DNA of 64,000 nucleotides from Variovorax sp. dw_308 (lineage in GTDB: Bacteria > Pseudomonadota > Gammaproteobacteria > Burkholderiales > Burkholderiaceae_C). The notes beneath the pieces are model-generated. The model saw only the letters and a program-made list of their open reading frames with translations. It was not told where the DNA came from and ran no database searches. Both the position numbers and the translations under genes were made by a program. The stretch covers positions 372,001-436,000 of the forward strand of contig NZ_JAATOM010000004.1 in assembly GCF_019207085.1 (NCBI RefSeq), read 5' to 3'. This document shows, piece by piece, positions 46,055 through 53,992 of this stretch; within the stretch, counting starts at the first letter, position 1; each line of letters opens with the position of its first letter.

Positions 46055-46279
46055 ATGAGCCGAAGGAGAATCGAGATGTTCCAGTACCGAATCGCCCTTG
46101 CACAGATGCATCGAGGCGCCTCCGAGCGGGAGATCGCGCGAAGTCATTGCATGGGCCGCCACAAGCTGGCGGACCTGCACGCGTTGGCCGAGCAGCATGG
46201 CTGGCTCGACGCGCCTGGCCTTGGACAATGCAGTCTGGGTTCCCAGTTTCCTCACAAAGAACCGCGAACGGCGAACGCC
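46055..46279 (+). pseudogene. istA: Truncated IS21-family transposase (IstA N-terminus)
   Basis: MSRRRIEMFQYRIALAQMHRGASEREIARSHCMGRHKLADLHALAEQHGWLD is the characteristic N-terminal helix-turn-helix of IS21 IstA. After about 55 residues the similarity stops, and the frame continues into unrelated sequence to 46417. The DDE catalytic domain, istB and the right end are missing, so this is a remnant. It marks the right border of the unassigned exported operon. Confidence 0.7.
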
Positions 46280-46667
46280 GGATCGCGCGTGAAGCGATCA
46301 TCGAACCTCGTCAACCACATTTTGCAGACGGCCGATCGAGAGGGGCTGGCCGTCAGGCGGGCATTTCAGCTTGACGAGATGGACAACGTCTCGGAAGGAC
46401 GAGATGTTTCGTGCTGACATTCGGGAAGAATGCGAGCGAGTGCGCGCGGCGGCCGGAGATTCACCGAGGCCTGCGACCGCCCGGCGCCCCTCCACCCACC
46501 AACTGGCGGTTCAAGACTGGCTGCGGCTGTTCGAGTTTTCACGGTGAACGACGGCGGTCACGAAAAGCTGGCTTCGCCCCCTGTCCGATGTGCGACCGGT
46601 CTGCCTCGGAACCTACCTCCGATGGCAGGCGACATGCAGGGCCAGGGCTGGGTCAGCAGTGTCACAG
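46280..46667. other. Noncoding, degenerate region after the IS remnant
   Basis: No reading frame here shows convincing coding character on either strand. Base composition is mixed, and the segment lies between the IS21 fragment and a decayed gene; it is probably the scar of past insertions and deletions. Confidence 0.5.
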
Positions 46668-46990
46668 TTACCGGGCACAGAAAGGCCGGCAGAGCATATG
46701 CGCGCCGCAGCCATGCGCATTGACGCCGTTGAGCAGGTCCGGACGCGGCATGTGAGCGCGCGGGGTAAAGGTCGTTCCGGTGCAGGCAACCAGTTCGACT
46801 TGCGCTCCTTGCTGGGTGCATCACGCTGGACATGCAGTGCCAGACCCCATCGGCATCGGGCTTCACGCCCGGCGTCCTGTTGCCGAATCCGTTGGTGTAC
46901 ATGCACTTGCCATGTCGGGTTGCACTGGCGAACGGGTACCAGCGGCTCCGGCATGGCGGGCACTGCGCCTCGCGCAGGGCCTTGGCGGCA
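46668..46990 (-). pseudogene. Frameshifted C-terminal remnant of a DUF1254/DUF1214 protein
   Basis: Three minus-strand frames in succession give the conserved C-terminal signature of this family: GNRTPGVKPDADG in one frame, LHVQRDAPSKERKSNWLPAP in the next, then FTPRAHMPRPDLLNG in the third, ending at the TAA at 46670-46668. At least two frameshifts separate them, and the N-terminal domain is absent. The distance from NWLPAP to the stop (about 37 codons) fits the family. Recognition is from memory of the motif. Confidence 0.5.
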
Positions 46991-47074
46991 GCCTGTCGAC
47001 GCGAGCGACGCATCCGTCGGAGCCGATGCCGCATTCCCGGCGACCTCCAGGCGCTTCAAAGGGTTGCGTGGTTA

Positions 47075-47929
47075 TCAGGAAAGCCCGAAGCCCAGGCGCT
47101 TCAGGGCCGCCTGCAGCAGATGGCGTCCGGACATGGCGTCCGGCCCGCGCACCCGGGCCGCGGCGTGCGCGGTCCAGCCCGCCTCCGGCATGCGTTGGCC
47201 GCGCTGGAAGGCTTTCATGCGCTCGTCGAATTCCGCGTAGCCCGACGCGGCCGGCACGACATAGGTATCGCGGTGCAACACCATGGCCTGGGGCAGTCGC
47301 GGCTTCACGGCGCTGTCGACGGCCGGGTCCGGATAGCCGATCGAGAGGCCGAAGACCGCGAAACATTCCGGTGGCAGGCGGAGCTCCTGCGCCACGGCTT
47401 CCGGCTGATTGCGCATGGCGCCGATGTAGCAGCAGCCCAGCCCCAGCGATTCGAGGGCAACCACCATGTTCTGCGCGGCCAGGGCCGCATCGGCCACCCC
47501 GACCACCAGGCTCTCGAGATAGCCGAGCCCATCCCCGGGCAGGCCCTGGGCGGTGCCCAGCCCGCGCAGGCGCGACAGATCGGCGAGGAATACCAGCAGC
47601 AACGGCGCCTCGGCCACGTGGCCCTGGCGACCGGCGAGTGCGGCCAGGCGGGCCTTGCGCGCCGCGTCTTCGACGGCGACCACACTCCAGGCCTGCAAAT
47701 GCGACGAGGTGGAGGCCGACTGGCCCGCCGCCACCAGCGTCTGCAGCAAATCCGCGGGCAGTGGCCGGTCGCTGTAGGCGCGTACCGACCGGTGCGCCAG
47801 CAGCGACTCGAGCACGGCGTTCGGCCGCGCAGCCGGGGCCGTCGGGGCCAGCGCATCGGACGACGCAAGCCCATAGCGCGCGGCGACCGCCTGCCACCAG
47901 TGACGCTCTGCGGAAAGCTCGGCGCTCAT
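47075..47929 (-). CDS. NfsA-type nitroreductase/flavin reductase
   Basis: A 284-residue FMN-dependent oxidoreductase of the NfsA/FRP group. Visible are the FMN phosphate-binding LAHRSVRAYSDRPLP near residue 43, SASTSSHLQAWSVVAVED, and the dimer-region GLGCCYIGAMRNQP and FGLSIGYP. It reduces nitroaromatics, quinones or flavins with NAD(P)H. The start MSAEL has GAGG upstream. It is the last gene of the minus-strand catabolic cluster, separated by 116 bp that contain a duplicated copy of its own start region. Confidence 0.85.
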   Translation of the reverse strand: MSAELSAERHWWQAVAARYGLASSDALAPTAPAARPNAVLESLLAHRSVRAYSDRPLPADLLQTLVAAGQSASTSSHLQAWSVVAVEDAARKARLAALAGRQGHVAEAPLLLVFLADLSRLRGLGTAQGLPGDGLGYLESLVVGVADAALAAQNMVVALESLGLGCCYIGAMRNQPEAVAQELRLPPECFAVFGLSIGYPDPAVDSAVKPRLPQAMVLHRDTYVVPAASGYAEFDERMKAFQRGQRMPEAGWTAHAAARVRGPDAMSGRHLLQAALKRLGFGLS

Positions 47930-48012
47930 TGGGCAACCTCCGCGCTCCGCGCTGCGGTGTGAGCGCCTTCGGGCGGCCGGGCGGCGCTCATTGGGCAACC
48001 TCCGCGCTGCGG
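47919..48012. repeat. Direct duplication around the nitroreductase start
   Basis: The segment holding the ATG and ribosome site, CGGCGCTCATTGGGCAACCT on the plus strand plus about 7 further bases, occurs at about 47919-47946 and again 62 bp away at about 47981-48008. The second copy is out of frame with the gene, so it offers no alternative start in frame. Confidence 0.7.
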
Positions 48013-48045
48013 TGCGAGCTTGCTTGGGGCGGCCCGGCGCGGCGC

Positions 48046-49539
48046 TCATGCCAGCGGCCGCACGACGGACTGGCTGCGCCAGTAGTCGTACAGCGTCTCC
48101 GGGCTGTTCACGCCGCCGCCTGTGCCGCTGCGGTTCACGCCGCCGTAGGGCACGCCGTGCGGGAACAGGTTGTGGGCGTTGATCCAGCTGTTGCCGGCCA
48201 CCATGGCTTCGGCCACGCGCGAAGCACGGCCCAGGTCGCTGCTCCACACGCTGTTGGCCAAGCCATAGTCGGTGTCGTTGGCCATCTCGACGGCCTGCCG
48301 CTCGTCCCTGAACGGGGCCAGGAAAGCCACCGGGCCAAAGACCTCTTCACGCGCGGCGACGTTCTTCAGGTCGCCGGCCATCAACGTGGGGCTCACGTAG
48401 AAGCCGTCGTATCCGGGCACGCTTGCCCTGCCGCCGGGCAGCAGCATTTCTGCCCCTTCACTCTGGCCGCGGTCCAGGTAGCCGAGCACGCGGTTGCGCT
48501 GGCGGGCACTGACCAGCGGCCCCATGGCCGAGGCCGCGTCCATCTGGTAGCCGACCTGGACCTGGCCCAGGCAGCGCACGCTGCTCTCCACGAAGCGGTC
48601 GTAGATCTTCTCGTGCACCAGCCAGCGTGTCGCGTCGCAGCAGACCTGCCCGCTGTGGGTGGTGATCGCCACCGCCAGCTTGCGCGCGGTGTCTTCCACG
48701 TCCACATCGTCGAACACCACCGCGGCGCCCTTGCCGCCGAGCTCGAGCTTGCAGGGGATCAGATTGCGACCGCAGGCCGCGCCCACCAGTTGCCCCACCT
48801 CGGGCGAGCCGGTGAACGAAAACCGCTTCAGGCCCGGATGCGCCGACAGCGCGGCTCCGGCCCGGTCGCCCATGCCGGTGACGATGTTGATCACGCCATC
48901 GGGAAAGCCGATCTCGCGCGCGAGCCGCGCCAGGTAGATGGCAGAGAGCGGCGTGTCTTCCGCGGGCTTGATCACCACCGTGTTGCCCGCCGCGAGCGCG
49001 GGCGAAACGCCCCAGCCGATCAGCAGGAACGGGAAGTTCCATGGAAAGATGAACCCGCACGGCCCCCAGGCCTTGCGGAAGGTCCAGGCCTCGTGGCCCT
49101 GCACTGCCAGCGTGCTGCGGCGCTGCAAGTGCAGGGCCATGGTGTTGAAGTAGCGCAGCGTGTCGACGCAAACCTGAACATCGGCCGCGGCCTGCGCCAG
49201 GATCTTGCCTGCGTCCAGCGCCTCGATCTGCGCAATGACAGGTTTGCGCCGCTCGATCTCGTCGGCCAGGCGGTGCAGCCAGGCGGCCCGTTCGCTCGCC
49301 AGCAGGCCCGACCACGCCGGAAAGGCCTTGGCCGCGGCACGTACGGCCAGGTCGACATCGGCCGCCTGCATGGCGACCACCTGGGCCAGCGGCAGGCCGG
49401 TGCCCGGGTCGAGCGTGGTGAAGGCCTGGCCGTCGAGGCCACACACGTCCTGCCCGCCCACCACGGCCGCGATGGGGCTGGCGGACAGGAACTGCGCGAC
49501 CTCGGGCAGCATTTCAAACGAAGAGACGGGAGCTTTCAT
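48046..49539 (-). CDS. NAD-dependent aldehyde dehydrogenase
   Basis: A 497-residue aldehyde dehydrogenase. Landmarks: WGPCGFIFPWNFPFLLIGWGVSPALAAGNTV, Glu in LELGGKGAAVV, catalytic Cys in HSGQVCCDATRW, and EEVFGPVAFLAPF. The sequence is closest in style to betaine/phenylacetaldehyde-type ALDHs. The start MKAPVSS has a GAGGA-like ribosome site; the upstream in-frame ATG does not. Part of the TRAP-linked catabolic operon; the substrate is unknown. Confidence 0.88.
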   Translation of the reverse strand: MKAPVSSFEMLPEVAQFLSASPIAAVVGGQDVCGLDGQAFTTLDPGTGLPLAQVVAMQAADVDLAVRAAAKAFPAWSGLLASERAAWLHRLADEIERRKPVIAQIEALDAGKILAQAAADVQVCVDTLRYFNTMALHLQRRSTLAVQGHEAWTFRKAWGPCGFIFPWNFPFLLIGWGVSPALAAGNTVVIKPAEDTPLSAIYLARLAREIGFPDGVINIVTGMGDRAGAALSAHPGLKRFSFTGSPEVGQLVGAACGRNLIPCKLELGGKGAAVVFDDVDVEDTARKLAVAITTHSGQVCCDATRWLVHEKIYDRFVESSVRCLGQVQVGYQMDAASAMGPLVSARQRNRVLGYLDRGQSEGAEMLLPGGRASVPGYDGFYVSPTLMAGDLKNVAAREEVFGPVAFLAPFRDERQAVEMANDTDYGLANSVWSSDLGRASRVAEAMVAGNSWINAHNLFPHGVPYGGVNRSGTGGGVNSPETLYDYWRSQSVVRPLA

Positions 49540-49567
49540 GGAAGGTGTCCTCAAGGAAGAATCCTGG

Positions 49568-50326
49568 CTAGCTGAACGCGACCTCGGCCTTGCCGAAGCC
49601 GATGAAATCGACGGTCACGGTTTGCCCGGGCCCGGCACGATTGAGGCCGGTGTAGGTGCCGGTGGTGACCACCTGGCCCGGCCGGATTCCGCCTGCGCTG
49701 CGCAACAGGTTGACCAGCTCGACCGTGCGCAGCATCGGGTCGCCGGTGGGATGGCCCCCGACGCTGCGCACGATCTCCTTGCCGTCGATGCACAGCGTGA
49801 CTTCGAGCTTCGAAAGATCGTGTGCGCGCCAATCGGCGGGCGTCTCGCCCACCACGAAGGCGCCGTTCGACACGCAATCGGCGATGCGGTCGAGCAGTGG
49901 CGCGGCGCCATAGTCGGCGAAGCGCGAATCAACGACTTCGATGGCCGCGACGGCGGTGGCCGCATCGGCCACTTCGGCAGGGCTGTAGGCCGCGGCGCGC
50001 GCCGGCAAGCCACGATCGAAACGGAAGGCGATCTCGGCTTCCACCGCGAGCAAGGGCACGAGCGACGACGGCAGGCGGGCCGGGCTGGCCAACAGCCGCG
50101 AACCGAGAATGACGCCGCGCGCCAGTTGGCCCCCGACAGGCGCGGCCACTTTCCAGCCGCCCACGCGTTCCTCGAGCCGGGCCACCGTGGCGTCCTGGAT
50201 GGCATGGGCGTCGGCCAGCGTTGTCGGAGCGATGGCCGCGTCGAAAGGCGCGATGCGCTGGCCGCTCGCGCGTGCCTGCACGAGCTGGCGCGTGGCCGCC
50301 TCGAGCGCCTGGGGTGTGATGGTCAT
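49568..50326 (-). CDS. 2-keto-4-pentenoate hydratase-family protein
   Basis: A 252-residue member of the MhpD/fumarylacetoacetase fold family. Typical features: GGWKVAAPVGGQ, metal-binding AVEAEIAFRFDR (Glu pair), EVVDSRFADY and GGHPTGDPMLRTVELVNLL. Members hydrate 2-hydroxy-alkadienoates or decarboxylate related keto acids in meta-cleavage pathways. It lies 28 bp before the aldehyde dehydrogenase in transcription order. Confidence 0.85.
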   Translation of the reverse strand: MTITPQALEAATRQLVQARASGQRIAPFDAAIAPTTLADAHAIQDATVARLEERVGGWKVAAPVGGQLARGVILGSRLLASPARLPSSLVPLLAVEAEIAFRFDRGLPARAAAYSPAEVADAATAVAAIEVVDSRFADYGAAPLLDRIADCVSNGAFVVGETPADWRAHDLSKLEVTLCIDGKEIVRSVGGHPTGDPMLRTVELVNLLRSAGGIRPGQVVTTGTYTGLNRAGPGQTVTVDFIGFGKAEVAFS

Positions 50327-50426
50327 GTCCGGTTCCTGTGCTTGCTCAAATCAATGACTTCAATGACGTGATCGGTTGGCACCATGCGGCGGCGCGCGAT
50401 GGCTGCCGGGCGCGTGGCAATCGGTT

Positions 50427-51407
50427 TCAGGCGACCGTGCGAATCGGCTGGCCGTCCAGGTAGGCCAGCGCGTTCTCCACGAGTTGCTGGTAGAAGTCGC
50501 CAAAAACCTCGGCGGTGCCGTAGCCGTAGTGCGGTGTGAGCACCGTGTTGCGGCAGGCCGCCAGCGGCGAGCCGGCCGGGAGCGGTTCGCGGTGGTGGAC
50601 ATCGAGCGCGGCGAACAGGCGCCCGCCTTGTACGGCCTCGGTCAGCGCGGCCTCGTCGACCAGGCCGGCGCGCGAGGTGTTGACCAGGATCGCGCCCGGC
50701 TTCATCGCCGTGAGCTCGGCCCGGCCCACGATGCCGCGCGTACGGTCCGACAGCACCAGGTGCAGGCTGACCACGTCCGAGCCGGCCAGCAGTTGCGCCT
50801 TGTCGCACAGGGTGGCACCGGCAGCCTGGGCGGCCTCGGCGGTCATGTTCTGGCTCCAGGCCTGCACCTTCATGCCGAGCGCGCGGCCATAGCCCGCCAT
50901 GCGCGAGCCGATGTTGCCCAGGCCCATCACGCCCAAGGTCTTGCCGGCCAGCAGCATGCCGGCCCGCGTGCCCTGCTGGAAGCGGCCGGCGCGCGCCGCC
51001 GCGTCTCCGGCGGGCACGTCGCGGGCGATGGCCAGCATCAAGGCCAGTGCCATTTCGGCCGTCGATTCCGCGCCGGGCCCGGTGCCGGTGGTGCAGACGA
51101 CGATGCCGTGCTTCACCATGCCGGCGATGTCGACCAGCGCCCCGCGCGAGCCGGTGAGCGCGAACATGCGCAGACGCGGCAGGCGCTCGACCAGCGTCAT
51201 CGGGAACGGCGTGCGTTCGCGCATCGCCAGCACGATGTCGAAGGCGGCCAGTGCCTGGGCGGCTTCGTCCTGGCTGGCGAAGGGTCTGTCGAAGAACACC
51301 ACCTCGGCGCGCGCCTTCAGGGCGGTCCAGTCGGCGCTGCCGGCGGCGGCGTTCTGCCAGTCATCGAGGACGGCGATGCGCACGTCGGATTGGTTGGCAA
51401 GGGTCAT
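50427..51407 (-). CDS. D-2-hydroxyacid dehydrogenase
   Basis: A 326-residue NAD(P)-dependent dehydrogenase of the D-isomer 2-hydroxyacid family. The Rossmann motif is GVMGLGNIGSRMAGYGRALGM; catalytic Arg is in NTSRAGLVD, Glu in DVHHREPLP, and His in LTPHYGYGT. It reduces a 2-keto acid or oxidises a D-2-hydroxyacid. The start MTLANQSD was chosen over an ATG 15 bp upstream that falls against the preceding gene. Confidence 0.88.
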   Translation of the reverse strand: MTLANQSDVRIAVLDDWQNAAAGSADWTALKARAEVVFFDRPFASQDEAAQALAAFDIVLAMRERTPFPMTLVERLPRLRMFALTGSRGALVDIAGMVKHGIVVCTTGTGPGAESTAEMALALMLAIARDVPAGDAAARAGRFQQGTRAGMLLAGKTLGVMGLGNIGSRMAGYGRALGMKVQAWSQNMTAEAAQAAGATLCDKAQLLAGSDVVSLHLVLSDRTRGIVGRAELTAMKPGAILVNTSRAGLVDEAALTEAVQGGRLFAALDVHHREPLPAGSPLAACRNTVLTPHYGYGTAEVFGDFYQQLVENALAYLDGQPIRTVA

Positions 51408-51411
51408 GGCA

Positions 51412-52149
51412 TCACGCTCCACGTCCGAGATTGCGGGCGAACAGGTCCATCAGCTTGTCCCAGGTGGCCTCGGAGGCGACGGGGTTGTAGTCGGGCCGGG
51501 CGGCGAAGCAGTAGCCGTGGTGTGTGCCCGGCACCACCTCCACTTCGTGGCGCACGCCGGCCTTCTCGAGCGCGGCCTTGAGATCGGGCGCCACATGGGC
51601 GGGCACGCTCGGGTCGACTTCGGCGAAGCCGGCGTACAGCTCGCCCTGGATCTGCGCGGCCAGCAGGTGCGGCGAATCGGGCTTGTCGGTCACCATGTCG
51701 ACGCCGTAGAGCGAGGCCACGGCCCGCACGCGGCTGAAGCGTGCGGCGACGGTGGTGACGAAGGGCCCGCTCATGCAGTGGCCGACGCAGCCGATCGGGC
51801 CGGGGCTCACTTGCTCCTGCGCGTCGAGGAAGGCGATCATGCCGCCCGTGTCGTCGACCACCGCGGCGTTGGACAGGCTGCGCATCGCGCCGCGAATCAG
51901 CACCGACATCGCCTCGGTGCGGCGCGACACGTCGAAACGCAGCGTGCCCAGGCGGTAGTAGAGGTCGGGCAGCAGGCAGTAGTAGCCGTGCTTGGCCATG
52001 CGCCGGGCCATGTTGCGCAGCTCTTCGCGAAAGCCGGGCGCGTCCATGTAGAGGATGACCGCGGGATACGGGCCAGGCGCCGACGGGCAGGCCGCGAAGG
52101 CCGGCATGCTGCCGTATTTGGTCGGGATGAGGGCGTCCTTCTCGATCAT
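51412..52149 (-). CDS. Dienelactone hydrolase-family protein
   Basis: A 245-residue alpha/beta hydrolase of the DLH family. The nucleophile elbow is GHCMSG (GCVGHCMSGPFV), giving Cys as nucleophile as in true dienelactone hydrolase; Asp and His are likely in EVDPSVP and GTHHGYCF. It could open an unsaturated lactone. Its ATG overlaps the aldolase stop (ATGA), so the two are coupled; the hydroxyacid dehydrogenase follows after 4 bp. Confidence 0.85.
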   Translation of the reverse strand: MIEKDALIPTKYGSMPAFAACPSAPGPYPAVILYMDAPGFREELRNMARRMAKHGYYCLLPDLYYRLGTLRFDVSRRTEAMSVLIRGAMRSLSNAAVVDDTGGMIAFLDAQEQVSPGPIGCVGHCMSGPFVTTVAARFSRVRAVASLYGVDMVTDKPDSPHLLAAQIQGELYAGFAEVDPSVPAHVAPDLKAALEKAGVRHEVEVVPGTHHGYCFAARPDYNPVASEATWDKLMDLFARNLGRGA

Positions 52150-52952
52150 CGCGCGGCTCCCGCGGTGGCCAGCGCGGCGGCCTCGGTGCCGCCGTAGGGC
52201 AGGGTGGCGGTCCAGTTGTCGAGCATCTGCCGGGCGCCGGAAACGATCACCTCGTTGATCCACACGTACTTCATGAAGTGTTCGCGCACGCGTTTGCCCG
52301 ATGCGACGATGCGCCGCGTGGCGTCGGCCACGGCGGCCTTGACCTCGGGGTGGTCGGCGCGGCCGGGGTGGCCCATGTCCTGCGCCAGGTCGAGCATGCC
52401 GAAGCTCAGATAGTCCACGCCTTCGATGGCGGCCAGCTCGCCGGCCAGTGCCAGGCCGGCGCGGCTTTCCAGCATCAGGCAGACCGACACGGCATCGTTG
52501 CAGGCCTGCATGTAGGTCGTGCGATCTCCGATGCGCATGCCGTGCTCGGGCCGGCCGGCACCGAACGACCGGGCGCCGATCGGCCCGAAGTAGGCGGCGT
52601 TGACCACCTGCCGCGCGTCTTTCAGGGTTTCGATGTGCGGCGCCACGATACCCTTCACGCCGCGGTCCATGAACCGCGTGATCGTGCCTGCCGACAGGTC
52701 GGGCACGCGCGCGATCAGCGTGAGCCGGTGGCGTTCCGCCGCCATGCACGCGGCTTCGATGTCGCGCCCGTCGAAGCAGCCGTGTTCGCCGTCGATGTAG
52801 ATGAACTGCAGGTCGGCGGCGCTGAGCACCTCGATCACCGTGGGCGCGGGAAAGGTCAGGTGCACGCCGCGGATCGCATCGCCCGAGGCGGCTGCCCGCT
52901 TGACGTGGTTGGGAATCTTCAGCGGGTCGATGTGGAAGGTGTCGTGGTTCAT
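52146..52952 (-). CDS. HpcH/HpaI-family class II aldolase
   Basis: A 268-residue aldolase of the HpaI/HpcH group. FIYIDGEHGCFDGRDIEAAC carries the family acid/base segment, Arg in LIARVPD binds carboxylate, MLESRAGLALAGELAAIEGVDYLSFGMLDLAQDMG holds the metal-site Glu and Asp. It cleaves a 4-hydroxy-2-keto acid to pyruvate plus an aldehyde, which the aldehyde dehydrogenase could then oxidise. ATGA overlap with the DctP gene upstream. Confidence 0.87.
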   Translation of the reverse strand: MNHDTFHIDPLKIPNHVKRAAASGDAIRGVHLTFPAPTVIEVLSAADLQFIYIDGEHGCFDGRDIEAACMAAERHRLTLIARVPDLSAGTITRFMDRGVKGIVAPHIETLKDARQVVNAAYFGPIGARSFGAGRPEHGMRIGDRTTYMQACNDAVSVCLMLESRAGLALAGELAAIEGVDYLSFGMLDLAQDMGHPGRADHPEVKAAVADATRRIVASGKRVREHFMKYVWINEVIVSGARQMLDNWTATLPYGGTEAAALATAGAAR

Positions 52953-53974
52953 ACGGGTGTGGCCTGGGCCATCTTGACGAGGTCGGGTGGAAAGAGTTCA
53001 GGCAGCTTGGCGATGACGGGCGCGCAGGCCTTGCGGAAGGATTCGGCGTCCGGGTCGAGCGTGACCTGCATGCCCTGGGCCTTGAGGAAGGCGTAGGCCT
53101 CGAGCTCGTCCTTCTGGGTGTAGTCGCGCAGGTAGTTGTCGGCCTCCGTGGCCGCGGCCAGGAAAGCGGCCTTTTCGTCGGGGTTCAGGCTGGCGAAGAA
53201 TTTCGGGTTGGCGATGGTGTAGCCGGTGGTCAGCACGTGGTCGGTCTTGGTGACGAACTTCTGCACCTCGTAGTACTTGTTCGACTTGACCACCGAAGGC
53301 GGCGTGTCCTGCCCGTCGGCCACACCCTGGCGCAGCGCAAGGTAGAGCTCGCTCAGGTCCACCGCCACGGTGGACGCGCCCATGGCCTGCATCATCGCGA
53401 TGTAGGCCTTGGAGACCGGCACCCGCATCTTCAGGTCCTGCAGATCCTTGGCCGAAGTGACGGCGCGCTTGTTGTTGGTGATGCAGCGGAAGCCCAGGTC
53501 GGTCCAGCCGGTGAGCACGAAGCCCTTGTCCATGCAGCGCCTGGCCAATTCGGCGCCGAACGCACCGCCGAACGCGCCATAGGCCTGGGCCCGGCTCTTC
53601 CACAGGAAGGGCGCGTCGGTGATCGCCAGCTCCGGCACCCAGTTGCTCAGGCCGACGCCGATCGCGCCCATCTCCAGCGCGCCGCTGCGCACGGCCTGCC
53701 CGGTGTCGCGTTCGTTGCCCATCTGCGCATTGGGAAAGATCTGCACCTGGATCTTGCCGCCGGTCCTGGCCTCGATGCCTTTCTTGAACTGCACGGCCCA
53801 GAGATGCCAGCCGTGCATCAGCGGTGCGGTGTGGGCAAAGCGGATGCGTTTGGCGGCGGCCTGCGCAGCGGCTGGAAAGGGCAGCGCGGCGGCCAGCGCG
53901 GTGCCGGCGGCGGCGCCGAGCAGATGGCGGCGCACGCGGCTGGCGAGCGCCTGGGTGGGGTTGAAGGCGTTCAA
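52949..53974 (-). CDS. dctP: TRAP transporter solute receptor (DctP family)
   Basis: A 341-residue periplasmic receptor. The signal peptide includes VRRHLLGAAAGTALAAALPF with cleavage near AQA. RIRFAHTAPLMHGWHLWAVQFKKGIEARTGGKIQVQIFPNAQMG is the family start, and the conserved carboxylate-binding Arg lies in LKMRVPVSKAY. The start codon is TTG with a strong AAGGAG 5 bp upstream. It pairs with the fused QM permease. Confidence 0.88.
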   Translation of the reverse strand: MNAFNPTQALASRVRRHLLGAAAGTALAAALPFPAAAQAAAKRIRFAHTAPLMHGWHLWAVQFKKGIEARTGGKIQVQIFPNAQMGNERDTGQAVRSGALEMGAIGVGLSNWVPELAITDAPFLWKSRAQAYGAFGGAFGAELARRCMDKGFVLTGWTDLGFRCITNNKRAVTSAKDLQDLKMRVPVSKAYIAMMQAMGASTVAVDLSELYLALRQGVADGQDTPPSVVKSNKYYEVQKFVTKTDHVLTTGYTIANPKFFASLNPDEKAAFLAAATEADNYLRDYTQKDELEAYAFLKAQGMQVTLDPDAESFRKACAPVIAKLPELFPPDLVKMAQATPV

Positions 53975-53992
53975 CTTGTCTCCTTGGTGGTC

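Noticed and set aside
46780..49575. Very long plus-strand open frame opposite the nitroreductase and aldehyde dehydrogenase
   Set aside because: Antisense shadow: the minus-strand frames carry complete catalytic motifs, while this one is low-complexity Arg/Pro/Ala.
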